In this document: positions 10,433-19,890 of the stretch, in pieces
How positions within the stretch are numbered: the stretch's first letter is position 1
Layout: every line of letters starts with the position of its first letter
Assembly: GCA_036245525.1 (NCBI GenBank)
Contig: BTPG01000003.1
Span: forward strand, 159,925,486-159,989,485
DNA: 64,000 bases
Direction of reading: 5' to 3'
DNA from: Semisulcospira habei
Taxonomy: Eukaryota; Mollusca; Gastropoda; Semisulcospiridae
Notes under the pieces: generated by a model
What the model saw: only the letters and a program-made list of their open reading frames with translations
Databases searched by the model: none
What the model was told of the DNA's origin: nothing
Made by a program: the position numbers and the translations under genes

Positions 10433-11035
10433 GCGCATTAGAAAAATTCTCCTTGGAATGTACTGAATGCACATGGAAAAAGCAGCTGAATTATTTTAGA
10501 CTGGAGCAGCCTTCAGCAACATCTTCTACAAGTCTGTGATTTTTTTTTCCTCAATTAAGACACCATCTGTTACATGCACTCTGGTTGCAAAGACTCGAAA
10601 AAGTCACCCAGAATGTAACATGATTTGAACAAAATTTATGAACCCACGCAAGACTCTAGCTGACACAAGTAAGTTGATATGCTCCTTGGAATATACATTG
10701 TACCATGACAAATTTGTCAAAATGTGGAACATTTCCCAGTACATTCCGGTACACAATAACACACATGTAGGACAGAGCCAAAACTATAATTACTTGAAGA
10801 CTTGATATCAGCTAAATCACTCAATGCTGGACAAACACAAAACAGTCAGATCCCTCTAAGTGATCTACCTGTTTCACTATTGAAAATAGTGGGTGATTCC
10901 TCGTCATGTGTACTTATCTGTAGCGGCTAGAAGAATGTGAGTCAGGTTTTCCAATGGGGATAGAGCCTGATAAGACATTTTTAGTTCAACACCTTTACAG
11001 CTAAAGCGTATGTGTTTACAGCTAAATAAGCATTA

Positions 11036-11158
11036 ACTCATTGAAGGCAACCAACATCGACAGCTGCGGAAGTGTCATACAGTGTTGCCGACAGCAACAC
11101 TATATGGCATTTTTGCAGCTATCGATGTGGGACACCTTAAATGAGTTAACCAGTTGCA
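11036..11158. repeat. TTAA-flanked hairpin element, family HP6
   Basis: Left end TTAACTCATTGAAGGCA, right end TAAATGAGTTAA. The inner arms CATCGACAGCTGC / GCAGCTATCGATG and a centre GTGTTGCCGACAGCAACAC fold back. TTAA ends again suggest a TTAA-target MITE. Confidence 0.75.
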
Positions 11159-11354
11159 ACAGACAAAATCAGTAGTAGCAGGAGAGTACAATTCTTTCCT
11201 AGCTAGCCCATTCCCTGGATCTCAGTCACATTTGAAATGTTTGGTCACAGCTGACAAGAAGAAAATGCCCCCATCTGCATCAGCTGTGTGGCAGAACTTC
11301 AGCATGAATTTTTACTACCTGTAATCAAGTGCCTGTGGGGTCAATGACACTTTT

Positions 11355-11420
11355 TAATCCTTTGCTTGTCCTATGGGAATCATCACCACAAAAAAACGCT
11401 ACCAACACACAAAGGGTTAA
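11355..11420. repeat. Hairpin MITE, family HP2 (internally deleted)
   Basis: Ends TAATCCTTTG and CAAAGGGTTAA with GGGAATCATC between them. It is shorter than the ~90-bp norm, so one half of the central palindrome has been lost. Confidence 0.6.
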
Positions 11421-11737
11421 TTAACTCTACTCCCTGACAGACCCTTAAAGAACTGATAATAAAATGGCCACATTGCCACGGACTAACTTCTCCGACACAA
11501 ATTCAAGGTAGAAGTTAAAACTGTGATTACTTATAAAATGACCAATCTCCTTCACTGAAATTAAAAAACTTAACTTGACGCACTTTCCTCCAGCCACCAT
11601 ATCGGCACATGCCTCACGTTCAACAAAATAACACAGTGCTAGCAAGAAACAATAATACAAAGTATATTTATCTCCCTGTACAAAATAGAGGCATCAACAC
11701 TTACATAATTCCAAAAGATGTATCATAAAACAAAACA

Positions 11738-11808
11738 ATGTGTGCTGATCAGTGATTTTGGACCTAAGAGCTCTAGGCTGTACAGTGCAAAATCACAAAC
11801 TAGTACAT
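11738..11808. repeat. Hairpin element, HP7-related
   Basis: TGTGCTGATCAGTGATTTTG pairs with a diverged complement CAAAATCACAAACTAGTACA, with AGAGCTCT near the centre. Confidence 0.55.
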
Positions 11809-11846
11809 ACTATATATCTGCCATTATATCAATATATTGCAAATGC

Positions 11847-11930
11847 CAGTTTGTCTGTTTTTGAGAAAAGCGAGATTTTCATGGTTATACAATGAAAATC
11901 TTGCTTTTCTCAAAAATGGACAAACTGACT
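11847..11930. repeat. Near-perfect 84-bp hairpin, family HP5
   Basis: GTCTGTTTTTGAGAAAAGC and GCTTTTCTCAAAAATGGAC pair almost perfectly, with continuing arms GATTTTCAT / ATGAAAATC around GGTTATACA. A related half-arm is near 60505-60530. Confidence 0.75.
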
Positions 11931-12113
11931 TTTGACCTATAACAGCAGGCACCTCCCTGTACAAAATGATCACCAACATTTCTGTGCTAGTTCTATCACT
12001 GCTTATTTATTGATGTCAATTACACATGTAAATCTAGAATGCTTCATCTTCCTCATAGTACAGTGTAATGTGGTCATCTCAACGCTGAGAATATTCTGCA
12101 GGATGCGTTCAAT

Positions 12114-12205
12114 TTAACCCTTTGCATGTCAGTAGTGGTTTTAGTTGTGATGATTCCTGCAGGAATCATCGCGACTAAAACTGCTAAAGACACCCAAAGG
12201 GTTAA
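12114..12205. repeat. Complete TTAA-flanked hairpin MITE, family HP2
   Basis: TTAACCCTTTGCATGTCAG at the left and GACACCCAAAGGGTTAA at the right. The centre GATGATTCCTGCAGGAATCATC is a 22-bp palindrome by itself, so the whole ~90 bp folds on itself. TTAA plus CCC/GGG ends suggest a piggyBac-type target site. Confidence 0.85.
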
Positions 12206-12423
12206 TACCACAGCAAGTGCAATTTCTAAGCAAGGGGCATAGATCATTATTAACTTCCAAAGTCTACTGCGGATCTACGCCACTTTCATTCAATCTGTTC
12301 TTCAGATGATGGAGGAGGCCACGGAGCTGTGAATATACAGTACAGATAACATAAATGCATGGCACATATTTTTACATCTACAGAGAAGAACAACTGGTTG
12401 TCATACTCACCAGCCCATAAGCT

Positions 12424-12641
12424 GAACCCCTTCCCTGCCAAAGGTTATAAATTGTGCTTCTGAAATCTTTTTCAACTGAGCGTTAATGAGCCCCAGCCGC
12501 TGAAGGAACGTGCATAAACAGTGGTGAAAGCAAGAGGTGAGAGGCACAGATCCTCACGAACCCCAGCAGTTGCAGGGGGCCCAAAAGGATCTGTGTCTCT
12601 TGTAGTTTGATCATTTTTTCCTTGGCAGTGGAGGGATTAAC
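12424..12641. repeat. Hairpin MITE, family HP1
   Basis: Ends AACCCCTTCCCTGCCAA and TTGGCAGTGGAGGGATTAA. The core at about 12527-12605 (GAGGCACAGATCC ... GGATCTGTGTCTCTTG) folds around CAGCAGTTGCAGG. Confidence 0.75.
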
Positions 12642-12663
12642 AGACCAAGCAAGCTCATATTTC

Positions 12664-12750
12664 AATCCTCTGGCTGTCTAGTGCTTTTTGTCAAATTGAT
12701 GAATGCATTAATCATCACAACAGACAGTGCTACCGACAGCCAAAGGTTTA
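12664..12750. repeat. Hairpin MITE, family HP2
   Basis: CAATCCTCTGGCTGTC at the left and GACAGCCAAAGGTTTA at the right, with centre GATGAATGCATTAATCATC. More diverged than the 12114 copy. Confidence 0.65.
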
Positions 12751-12887
12751 AAATATGTACCCAAGTACTACTGTACAGGAGACGGATCAACCCCAGCAGC
12801 TGGGGGTGAGTGCCCGATTAGCTGGACATCTGCAAAACTCAAACCCAATCCATCTCCGAGAGGCACTATGCTAATCAGACCACCTTA

Positions 12888-12992
12888 ACCCCTTCACTGT
12901 CAAGAAAGAGACAAGGCGATGCAACTGCAAGAGGCATACATCTTCATGAGCTCCCACAGCTGCAGGGGCTCATAAGGATTTATGCCTCTTGC
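12888..12992. repeat. Hairpin MITE, family HP1
   Basis: TTAACCCCTTCACTGTCAA at the left. The core is GCAAGAGGCATACATCTTCA pairing with a complement ending TTTATGCCTCTTGC. Confidence 0.7.
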
Positions 12993-13120
12993 CGACACCA
13001 CTTTGCATCCATGTTCCTTGGACAGCTGGGGTTTTCTGGTACTAAATAAACAAACATTTCAGCTACACAACCTGCACCAAATGACAGGGAAGAGGTCAAA
13101 CTTTTATGGTTGATCCATCT

Positions 13121-13126
13121 TTTATT
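13121..13126 (-). terminator. Candidate poly(A) signal of the host gene
   Basis: TTTATT on the plus strand is AATAAA on the minus strand, about 92 nt past the TAG stop at 13218-13220. It is the nearest such hexamer downstream of the stop. Others farther left could extend the 3' UTR. Confidence 0.5.
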
Positions 13127-13217
13127 TTGAGCACATTACACACAGCAAATAAGTCTAGTATGTGAGTCACTTTGTCTGACAAAGTGGCTGAGCAGAAAAG
13201 TATGAGATCTTTTTTCC

Positions 13218-13667
13218 CTACGACTGAGCACCATTAATACCTTCACTGTGAGGCCTCGATGTTCCTCCAAAAGTAGCGTTTTCTGCAGCAGACCCATCTG
13301 TGGCATCTGATTCTGTGGAAACCTCATTGTTGCCATCAGACAAAGTCCCATCAGTGTTAGCTAGTTCCGTCCTATCCACAACATGTATCGAAGAGTCTTC
13401 CTTGGGAACAGGGGTTGAATTTCCTTCTGAGACGTCTGCTGTGATTTGATTAGTAACTTCTGTTGAGATCTTGTCTGTAGGGTTTTTATTAGTTACATCT
13501 GCTGTGACTTTGTCAGTAACACTGATATAGTCTGTGCTACTTGATGCTGGTTTTTCCGAGGAAGGAGAGTGTCGTTTTTCCTGTGCAGTGCCATTAGCAG
13601 GGGTGGACGGATTCTGGACAGACAGCTTGCTGAGTCGAACTACTTCTTGCGACATCATCTCCAGGTC
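13218..13667 (-). CDS. GRIPAP1: GRIPAP1-like protein, last coding exon
   Basis: The acceptor TTTTCCAG lies directly beyond 13667 and the frame runs in phase 0 to TAG at 13218-13220, giving 149 residues. The first block, DLEMMSQEVVRLSK, matches the conserved C-terminal heptad region of GRIPAP1 (remembered human counterpart DMEVLSQEIVRLSK). The remaining ~135 residues are a low-complexity S/T/N/E/D-rich tail with two diverged TDK-x-[ST]-x(1,2)-VTN blocks. Vertebrate GRIPAP1 ends soon after this block, so the tail is a lineage-specific extension and probably disordered. GRIPAP1 acts with Rab4 on recycling endosomes and binds GRIP1 in neurons. That role is inferred by homology. Confidence 0.85.
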   Translation of the reverse strand, partial: DLEMMSQEVVRLSKLSVQNPSTPANGTAQEKRHSPSSEKPASSSTDYISVTDKVTADVTNKNPTDKISTEVTNQITADVSEGNSTPVPKEDSSIHVVDRTELANTDGTLSDGNNEVSTESDATDGSAAENATFGGTSRPHSEGINGAQS

Positions 13668-13909
13668 CTGGAAAACATACAATGGTTCTGTTCAGAAACG
13701 CAAACGCCAATAATGTGGTCTTACTGTATGGCTCCCTGGTATCATAATATAATGAGGTTAACCTGTATTTTATTTAATACCATAGCTACATTCATACTGC
13801 AACCACCACTTTCAAAAGTTTTATGTAACAAACTGACCCATACACCCATTCTGCCCTGACACTTTACTTGTCTGACTTAATCAGAATCTAGGGAAAACCT
13901 CCATAAATA

Positions 13910-13998
13910 TTCTGGCCATCAGTAGTAGGTTTTTTGTCACTATGATGCCTGCAGGAATTATAGTGACAAAAAAGGGCTACCAGCAGCCAAAGGGTTAA
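13910..13998. repeat. Hairpin MITE, family HP2 (intronic)
   Basis: The left end is diverged (ATTCTGGCCATCAG), the centre is TATGATGCCTGCAGGAATTATA and the right end is CAGCCAAAGGGTTAA. It lies 243 bp upstream of the last coding exon in transcript direction. Confidence 0.7.
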
Positions 13999-14089
13999 CC
14001 ATCGTCACTGACTTTTCACCACCAACCCCATTCCCTATCACAATCCACTATAGATATTGACCTGCTTCAGTGCACATGAGTGACAGTGC

Positions 14090-15950
14090 AAAAAACTAAA
14101 GTAATAATAATAATAATAATTATAATAACAATAAAGAGCATTTATATCGCGCTGAATCCCCAGGAGCAGTGGGCTCTAAGCGTGTTACAAAAAAATTTAT
14201 GCAGAATCTCACTACCTTTAAAAAATTTAATCTACGCACACACATACAACTGAAACGCATAACAAAACCATTCCCAAGTTAAACGCATTTTGATGATGTT
14301 GATGCACCACCACAATGGTGCTACATGGTCAACAAAGGGAAAACCTAAGATCAAGGCCACCATGATGGTGCTAAATGGTCAGCAAAAGGAGGACCTAAAA
14401 TCAAAGCCACCATGATGGTGCTACAAAGTCAACGGAAGGAAGACCAAAGATCAGCACCACCGTGATGGCGCTACACGGTCAACAAATGGATGATGGTGCT
14501 AAATGGTCAATAATCTTTGTAAAGATCAAAGCCACCAAGATGGTGCTACTTGACCAACAAAAGGAAGACCGAGATAACACACGCACACACACAATCTGTG
14601 GATTAATGGTATGCAAGCTGAAAGAAGTAGGTTTTAACTTGGATTTTAAAGACATCAATGTTTTCAGCATTCCAGAGATGTTGGGGAAGGGAGTTCCATA
14701 CAACAGGGGCTTGATACTGAAATGTCCAGCAGCCAAACCATTTGGAGGAGAAGCTGGGGACACAGGGACGCTTCTAAGAGCAGGAACAAAGGGAATGGGA
14801 GGGCTGATAGATGTTGAGGAGGGATGAGAGGTATGGCGGTAGGGATCCATCAAAGCAGCGGAAAGCCAGGACAGCAATCTTGTACTCGACTCTAAACTGA
14901 ATGGGCAGCCAGTGCAATTCCTGAAGTAGCGGGGTTACATGGTCCATTTTAGATTTGCCAAAAGCAAGTCTTGCACAATTGTTGAGGACTGTCTGCAGAC
15001 GGGAGAGTTCTTTCTGAGGGACACCTGCCAGAAGGGAGTTACAATAGTCTAAGCGGATAAGGACAAGGGAACAAATAAGTTGAACTGTAGTGAACCGGGT
15101 GATGAATGGTTTAATGGTCTAAGGAGCTGATTCTTCGCAGCTGGAAGTTCGCCATCCTGCACACATTGGTAATATGATGGTGCATGGACATACTGCAGTC
15201 AAACTGAACTCCCAGATTGTGTACAGACTGGCTAAAAGTGATTTCACTGTCACCAACCATGAGGGAGGCCCCTGGTGGGACCTGACTAAGGGAGTGGTCG
15301 GAACCAGCGCAAAGTGATTAAGTCTTGCTGTCGTTCAGCTTCAGTTTGTTGCACCGCATCCATTTTTTGACAGAGGAAATACAAAGTTCAATCTCTTTCA
15401 CAAGAGCAGGAAAATTAGGTGGAGAAGCACCTTTATGGAGCTGGGTGTCATCAGCATACTTTTGAAATTCACAGGCATGTCGGGTATGACGTCAGAGAGG
15501 GATTGGGTGTACAGGCTGAAAAGGACGGGCCCAAGGACGGATCCTTGGGGGACACCGTATCTCAGCGTGAGGGGCTACGACTCCGATTGATTGACAACAA
15601 CCTTCTGAGTACGCCCACGCAGATATAAGGAAAACCAACTAATTGTTTTGCCAGGGATGCCATAGGATGTGTTAAGTCTCTCTAGGAGTACAGTATGGTC
15701 AATCGTATCAAATGCCCCTGAGAGGTCAAGGAGGCAAAGAATGAAAAACAGCTTGTTATCAGTATTGCACAGAAGGCTATTTGTAATATGCAGGAGAGCA
15801 GTTTCTGTACTGTGCTGTTTTCTGTAAGCTGACTGCAACATTTCTAAGAGGTTGCTGGAGATGAGATGGTTTTGGAGCTGAGACAGAACAATGCGTTCTA
15901 ATAGCTTTGATAGGAAAAGGAGATTAGAGATGGGCCGATAGTCCACGGCT
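14090..15950 (-). pseudogene. L2/CR1-like LINE, 5'-truncated and frameshifted
   Basis: The minus-strand reading from 15946 gives RT sequence (RPISNLLFLSKLLERIV, QSAYRKQHSTETALL, FDTIDH). A YADDTQL catalytic block follows near 15445-15465 and a C-terminal LHWLPIQ-type region near 14900, spread over several frames. It ends at a (TAA/TTA)n tail at 14100-14140. The endonuclease domain is missing. These phrases are typical of L2/CR1 elements, and the layout matches the intact ORF at 44043-46631. Confidence 0.85.
14295..14575. repeat. ~60-bp tandem repeat in LINE 3' part
   Basis: About five diverged units share GCCACCATGATGGTGCTA followed by GGTCAACAAA-type sequence. They lie between the LINE C-terminal region and its 3' tail, so they are probably an expanded 3' UTR repeat. 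Confidence 0.75.
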
Positions 15951-15964
15951 CCCTAATCCATGCC

Positions 15965-16034
15965 CAGCAAGAGATATAAATTCTCATGAGCACCTGCATT
16001 TGCAGGGGCTCATGAGAATTTATGTCTCTTGCTG
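15965..16034. repeat. Hairpin MITE core, family HP1
   Basis: CAGCAAGAGATATAAATTCT and AGAATTTATGTCTCTTGCTG are perfect 20-bp arms, with CATGAGCACCTGC / GCAGGGGCTCATG inside. A partial second arm recurs at 16092-16118. Confidence 0.8.
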
Positions 16035-16164
16035 GCCACGGATTTCTGAGCCACGGATCATATTCAGTCATTTCATTTTTTTGCAAATTCAGCGGCTCAT
16101 GAGAAAATTTATGTCTCTTATTGGTGGGGCAGGCAGGCTGAAGGGACTGTTCTGGTGGGTATAA

Positions 16165-16509
16165 AGTCTTGACAGCAACAAGACTTTCTCAGGACATACC
16201 TGCGCTGCTTTTGAAACAAAAACAAAAACAGAATATTGAATGTATGTCACCAGCCGGTCCAGTATGCTAAATAAACCTAAGACATGCTAGGGATGCTGCA
16301 CCTTCATTCTCATTTATCATACCCTAGTTTACAAAAAAAAAGCAGTAAAAATCATTTCAATCACAATTACACAGAAATGATACATTTTAAAATGCATTAA
16401 CCGCAAACACATAACCTATCATCTCTTAAGAGCAGTAGACCATTTAGCAACACACATCCAATATCAAGGACAACAGGCAGCACAGACAGTAGGGAGAGTT
16501 TAACAGAGG
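16165..16509 (-). repeat. SINE-like repeat S, 3' portion (split by DIRS A)
   Basis: Matches the 36024-36408 copy, including CAACAAGACTTTCTCAGGAC and CATTTAGCAACACACATCCA. It stops at GGGAGAGTTTAACAGAGGA where DIRS copy A begins. The rest of the same element resumes at 23107, so DIRS A landed inside it. Confidence 0.8.
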
Positions 16510-16780
16510 AAAATGTATTTTTCTTTAAAATGTATTTTTTCGAAAAATACTTACCGATGACATTACAGTATGGAAGTATGGAATGGTTCTTAGCTAGACT
16601 AATTTTAGCCAAAATTGTTGTGTACGAATATGGCAGTGTTGGCAGGTGAGGGGCGCCATAGCCTAGGCGGTAACCCAAGTAGCCTCCCTTCCATCCCATC
16701 CGGGCCTGCGCCCAGCGGAAGCTCACCAGTCTGTTTCTTAGCGGACCAGCGGCAAGCGAGGCAGGTGGGAGGGTCCTTCG

Positions 16781-16876
16781 AGTAATGTCATAAGTATTTT
16801 TTCGAAAAAATACATTTTAAAGAAAAATACATTTGTTTCCTCAAAAAACATTACCGATGACATTACAGTATGGAAG
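16781..16876. repeat. DIRS A internal complementary region (ICR)
   Basis: Reads as the complement of the left terminus (AAGTATTTTTTCGAAAAAAT) followed directly by the complement of the right terminus (TTTGTTTCCTCAAAAAACAT, then TACCGATGACATTAC). This is the circle-junction copy that DIRS1-type elements use to restore their ends. Confidence 0.85.
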
Positions 16877-16991
16877 AATCCTGAAGAGGAGGCGGGTGCC
16901 GCTATAACGCCCCTAACCCCCAAATACTGGTCACTAGGACCGCCCTCCCTAAGCAACCTCCCGATAATTTTAGCTAAGATACCTACGATGC

Positions 16992-18067
16992 CTAGGGCAC
17001 CGGGAGGGAGTGTTGCACCGCCACGATGTCTCCCACCAGCGAAAGGTTCTGGCGCTGGCTGGAGAAGTCCCTCAGGTAGAAGCAGGCGAAGGTAGTCTCT
17101 GCTCGCCATCCTACGGCCGCCACAATGTCTTCGACAGCACAGTTGCGGTCGAATGCAAGGCTTACGGCCATGGCTTTGACCTCATGCGCCCTGAAGTTCA
17201 TTCGTTTGGCTACATCATGGGAGAGATCTTGGTAGGCGGAGCGTATCACCCAACAGAGCCAGGAGGATACCGTCCGGGCCGAGATGTCATTTCTACCTGG
17301 GACAGTGGGAGGAAAAGGCGGGTGCGACCCCTGCGAAGTGGCTTGGTCTGGCGCAGGTACACGCGTAAAGCCCTCACCACCTGTGAGCCTGGGACTCTCA
17401 AGTTGAATGTTGACCAACTGTCGGGCAGCCAAAGGAGATCAGGTCTTGGCGAGAAACGCCGGGTCGGGCAGCAGGTGAACCGAGCCGGCCGGCCGGAACT
17501 GCAAACAAGCGGGGGCGTGCTGATGGTGTGAGCAGCTCGCTGACCCTGGAAGCAGATGCGACGGCCAGTAAGAAGCTGGTCTTCCGCGTCGCGTCCAGTA
17601 GCCTCGCCAACTGGATCCTTTCGAAGCGGTCAGAGTTGAGCCAAGAAAGGACCCAAGGCAGGTCCCATCGCGGCACCAGGGAGCAAAGGGCGGGACGATG
17701 TAGACCGAAATGGGCCATCCGGTCGGCGAGGTCTTTGCAGTTACCAGGGTCGAGTCGTCCCAAATGTCGGTGTCAGCGACCATGGCCAGGTAGCCACGAA
17801 TGGTGATCAGCGCTAAATGCTGGTAGGTGAACAGCCAGAGGAAGAAGTCTGCCAGCTGAGGAACCATCAATCCGTGGGGGAGAGGCGCATGCCGTCACAC
17901 CAGTCGCACAGGACTAGCCACACCCCTCTGTAGCTTTGTCTGTTCGAGATTCTGCGGGCTGTAGCGATAGCTTCCCCTGAGAAGCCTCTAGTGGCGAGGG
18001 TTTGCCGCACAATCTCCGGGCGTGAAGGAGGAGCCGTACGGGGCACGGGTGGTACAGCGCCTGCCAT
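16992..18067 (-). pseudogene. DIRS A tyrosine recombinase, frameshifted
   Basis: The pieces in transcript order are an N-terminal SAM-like block (18067-17867), a core fragment with ASRVSE (17763-17398 and 17870-17439, different frames), and a C-terminal block with AHEVKAM and WRAETTFACFYLRD (17432-16992). HEVK replaces HEVR, so the second catalytic arginine is changed, while the tyrosine remains. At least three frame shifts relative to copy B make it non-functional. Confidence 0.85.
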
Positions 18068-18161
18068 GGCTGCTTAAGCATTGTGTGCGGTGGGAAGCCC
18101 CCGTGGGGGAGTCGTGACAAGGTTCAGGAGGTCGGCGGTCCACAACTTGGTCCAGCAGAAC

Positions 18162-18463
18162 GGGGCCACTAGGAACAGGGGTGAGTAAGTGAGTATAGAT
18201 TGCTTTACGTCCCGCAAGCGACAAAGGCCTTCTCAGGACGTGCCTGCGCTAAATGAAGAAAAGAACTGCAAGAAGTGCAGACAGGAGGGAGAATTTCAAA
18301 AGAAAAATACAGATGAATGGACCAGAAAGACAGAAATACAAACCCCCAAAAGAGTAGAACCCACCTTGCAGGGGTTAGACAAGGTGACCCTAGGAACTAA
18401 AAAGTTGACAACCCTACCAAAGTCCCCTAGGGCAGACCCGGTGGGGGGCCACTAGGAACAGGG
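18162..18463 (-). repeat. SINE-like repeat S in DIRS A, with 19-bp target duplication
   Basis: GGGGCCACTAGGAACAGGG occurs at 18162-18180 and again at 18445-18463. Between them (18181-18444) is a shortened S copy. Its minus-strand 3' end has CGGGACGTAAAGCAAT-type sequence followed by an ACTCACTTACTCAC tail. A long target duplication and short tail repeat show LINE-mediated retrotransposition. Confidence 0.85.
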
Positions 18464-19890
18464 TCGCGTTGCACCCTCTGAGCTTGAGTAGGACTTTGGG
18501 AACGAGCATCGTCGGAGGGTAGGCGTAGGCGACCAGGCCGTCCCACGAGATGGAGAGAGCGTCGACTGCCCAGGCAAGCAAGTCTGGAATCGACGAGACG
18601 AAGCGAGGAAGCTGTCGATTCCACCTCGGTGCAATCTTGGGGAAGTGTCCGCTGCGCATATCACTTGAATGATGTCTGGACGGCCCGTCTACTCTGTGCG
18701 GATAAGCTGGCTGCAACTCGCGATGGAATCAGCCGGTCATGCAGAAGCCCCTGGAAGTCTCTTGTTCGGAAGTGATGTCACGATCTTCGCACCAACGGAG
18801 CCCGTGGAAGAGGAGGAAGTACAGGGAGAGGAAGCATGCCCAGCCAAGCTTCTGAAGTAGTACCACTGTGGCGCTGTCGGAGGGGACGAGAAGCTCCTGG
18901 CATTGGGGACGTGACACCCAAAGCTGGACAAGGAAGTCCGGAGGCCATCCGCCGGAGGCAGGGTAGGATCTCAGTAACAGGGGAGCACTCCCAGTGGAGA
19001 GGCTTGTGTCAACGCGAGGGACATCCTGGGAGGAAAGGGGAACACCCGTCGCACGCCAGTCAGGATCTGCCCCGTGAAGAGGATGAGGGCGTAGCATCGG
19101 TCACACCGGAACCTGAGACTCGAGGTCGCCTGTCAAGGGTCATGCGAAGAGAAGCAGGAGCAGCTGAGGCGGGGGCAGTAGAGACATCATAGGGGAAGAA
19201 GGTCCGCTGTGGTACTCACCAATCCCCGAAGCCGAAGTCCCCGTCTGGCGGAGTACGCCTGCTCTAAAGACAACCGCCATGCTGGGTTCGCCAAGTGCTG
19301 CGTTCGCCGCTTCGGAAGCTGCCCTTCGTGAGGTCGGTGCGAGGTTCCATCCCCAGGTAGAGAAGCAGCGCTAAGGCGAGAGGTTGAACTTGCCCACGTA
19401 GACCAGGAACCACGCCTGCCAAGGGGATCCCAAGTGCATCTCAATTCTTCTCCAAGGAGGGCTCCGACTGGTTTCGCAAGAGGAGATCGTCTACGGAAGT
19501 CGATATGGAGCACGAAGACGTCTGACTGGTCCTGTCTGTCACGGAGTACAGCCACGGTAGAACCCCCAGAGGTAGAGGTAGAACCCCCAGAGGCTGCGAA
19601 GCCACCGCAGGGAGTGCGCGACCCTGGCAGGTCACCGTCGAAGGTAAAGCAATGGGAACAGCTGGAAACGGTGTCCTCTTCTCTTTTCTGGGGGAGACCA
19701 GAACGCAACGCAGTCCGAGGAGGTCTCTGACCGGCTCTGCATTATCTAGGAAGTCGCCGAGTCCAGGGTGAAGGCCCAGTCCAAGTCTGCACTGCGAGAC
19801 GAAGTCTCGGGCGGTCTCCCCACCGAAGGACGAGTCAGTGACGAACTTGTACAGCGTGGTGCGCGCGTCGACTGTCGTAGCCGCTACCAA
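18464..19890 (-). pseudogene. DIRS A RT and RNase H remnants
   Basis: Transcript order: an RT active-site remnant with SVDDLLLRNQ (19441-19890 frame), RNase H pieces with SATVVLLQK and HGLRWCEDRDI (18729-19097), and the downstream block LLAWAVDALSISWDGLVAYA (18414-18716). Several frame changes are present. The active-site tyrosine is lost (SVDD instead of YLDD or YVDD). Confidence 0.75.

Larger units (their letters stand above)
5912..13120. other. Hairpin-rich region downstream of the host stop codon
   Basis: No exon or protein-like reading frame was found. The region contains at least sixteen fold-back elements, annotated separately. Between them the sequence is AT-rich and unrecognised, with a C-rich patch at about 9257-9330. 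Part of it could be extended 3' UTR of the minus-strand host gene if the first poly(A) signal (13121-13126) is bypassed. Nothing here settles that. Confidence 0.45.
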
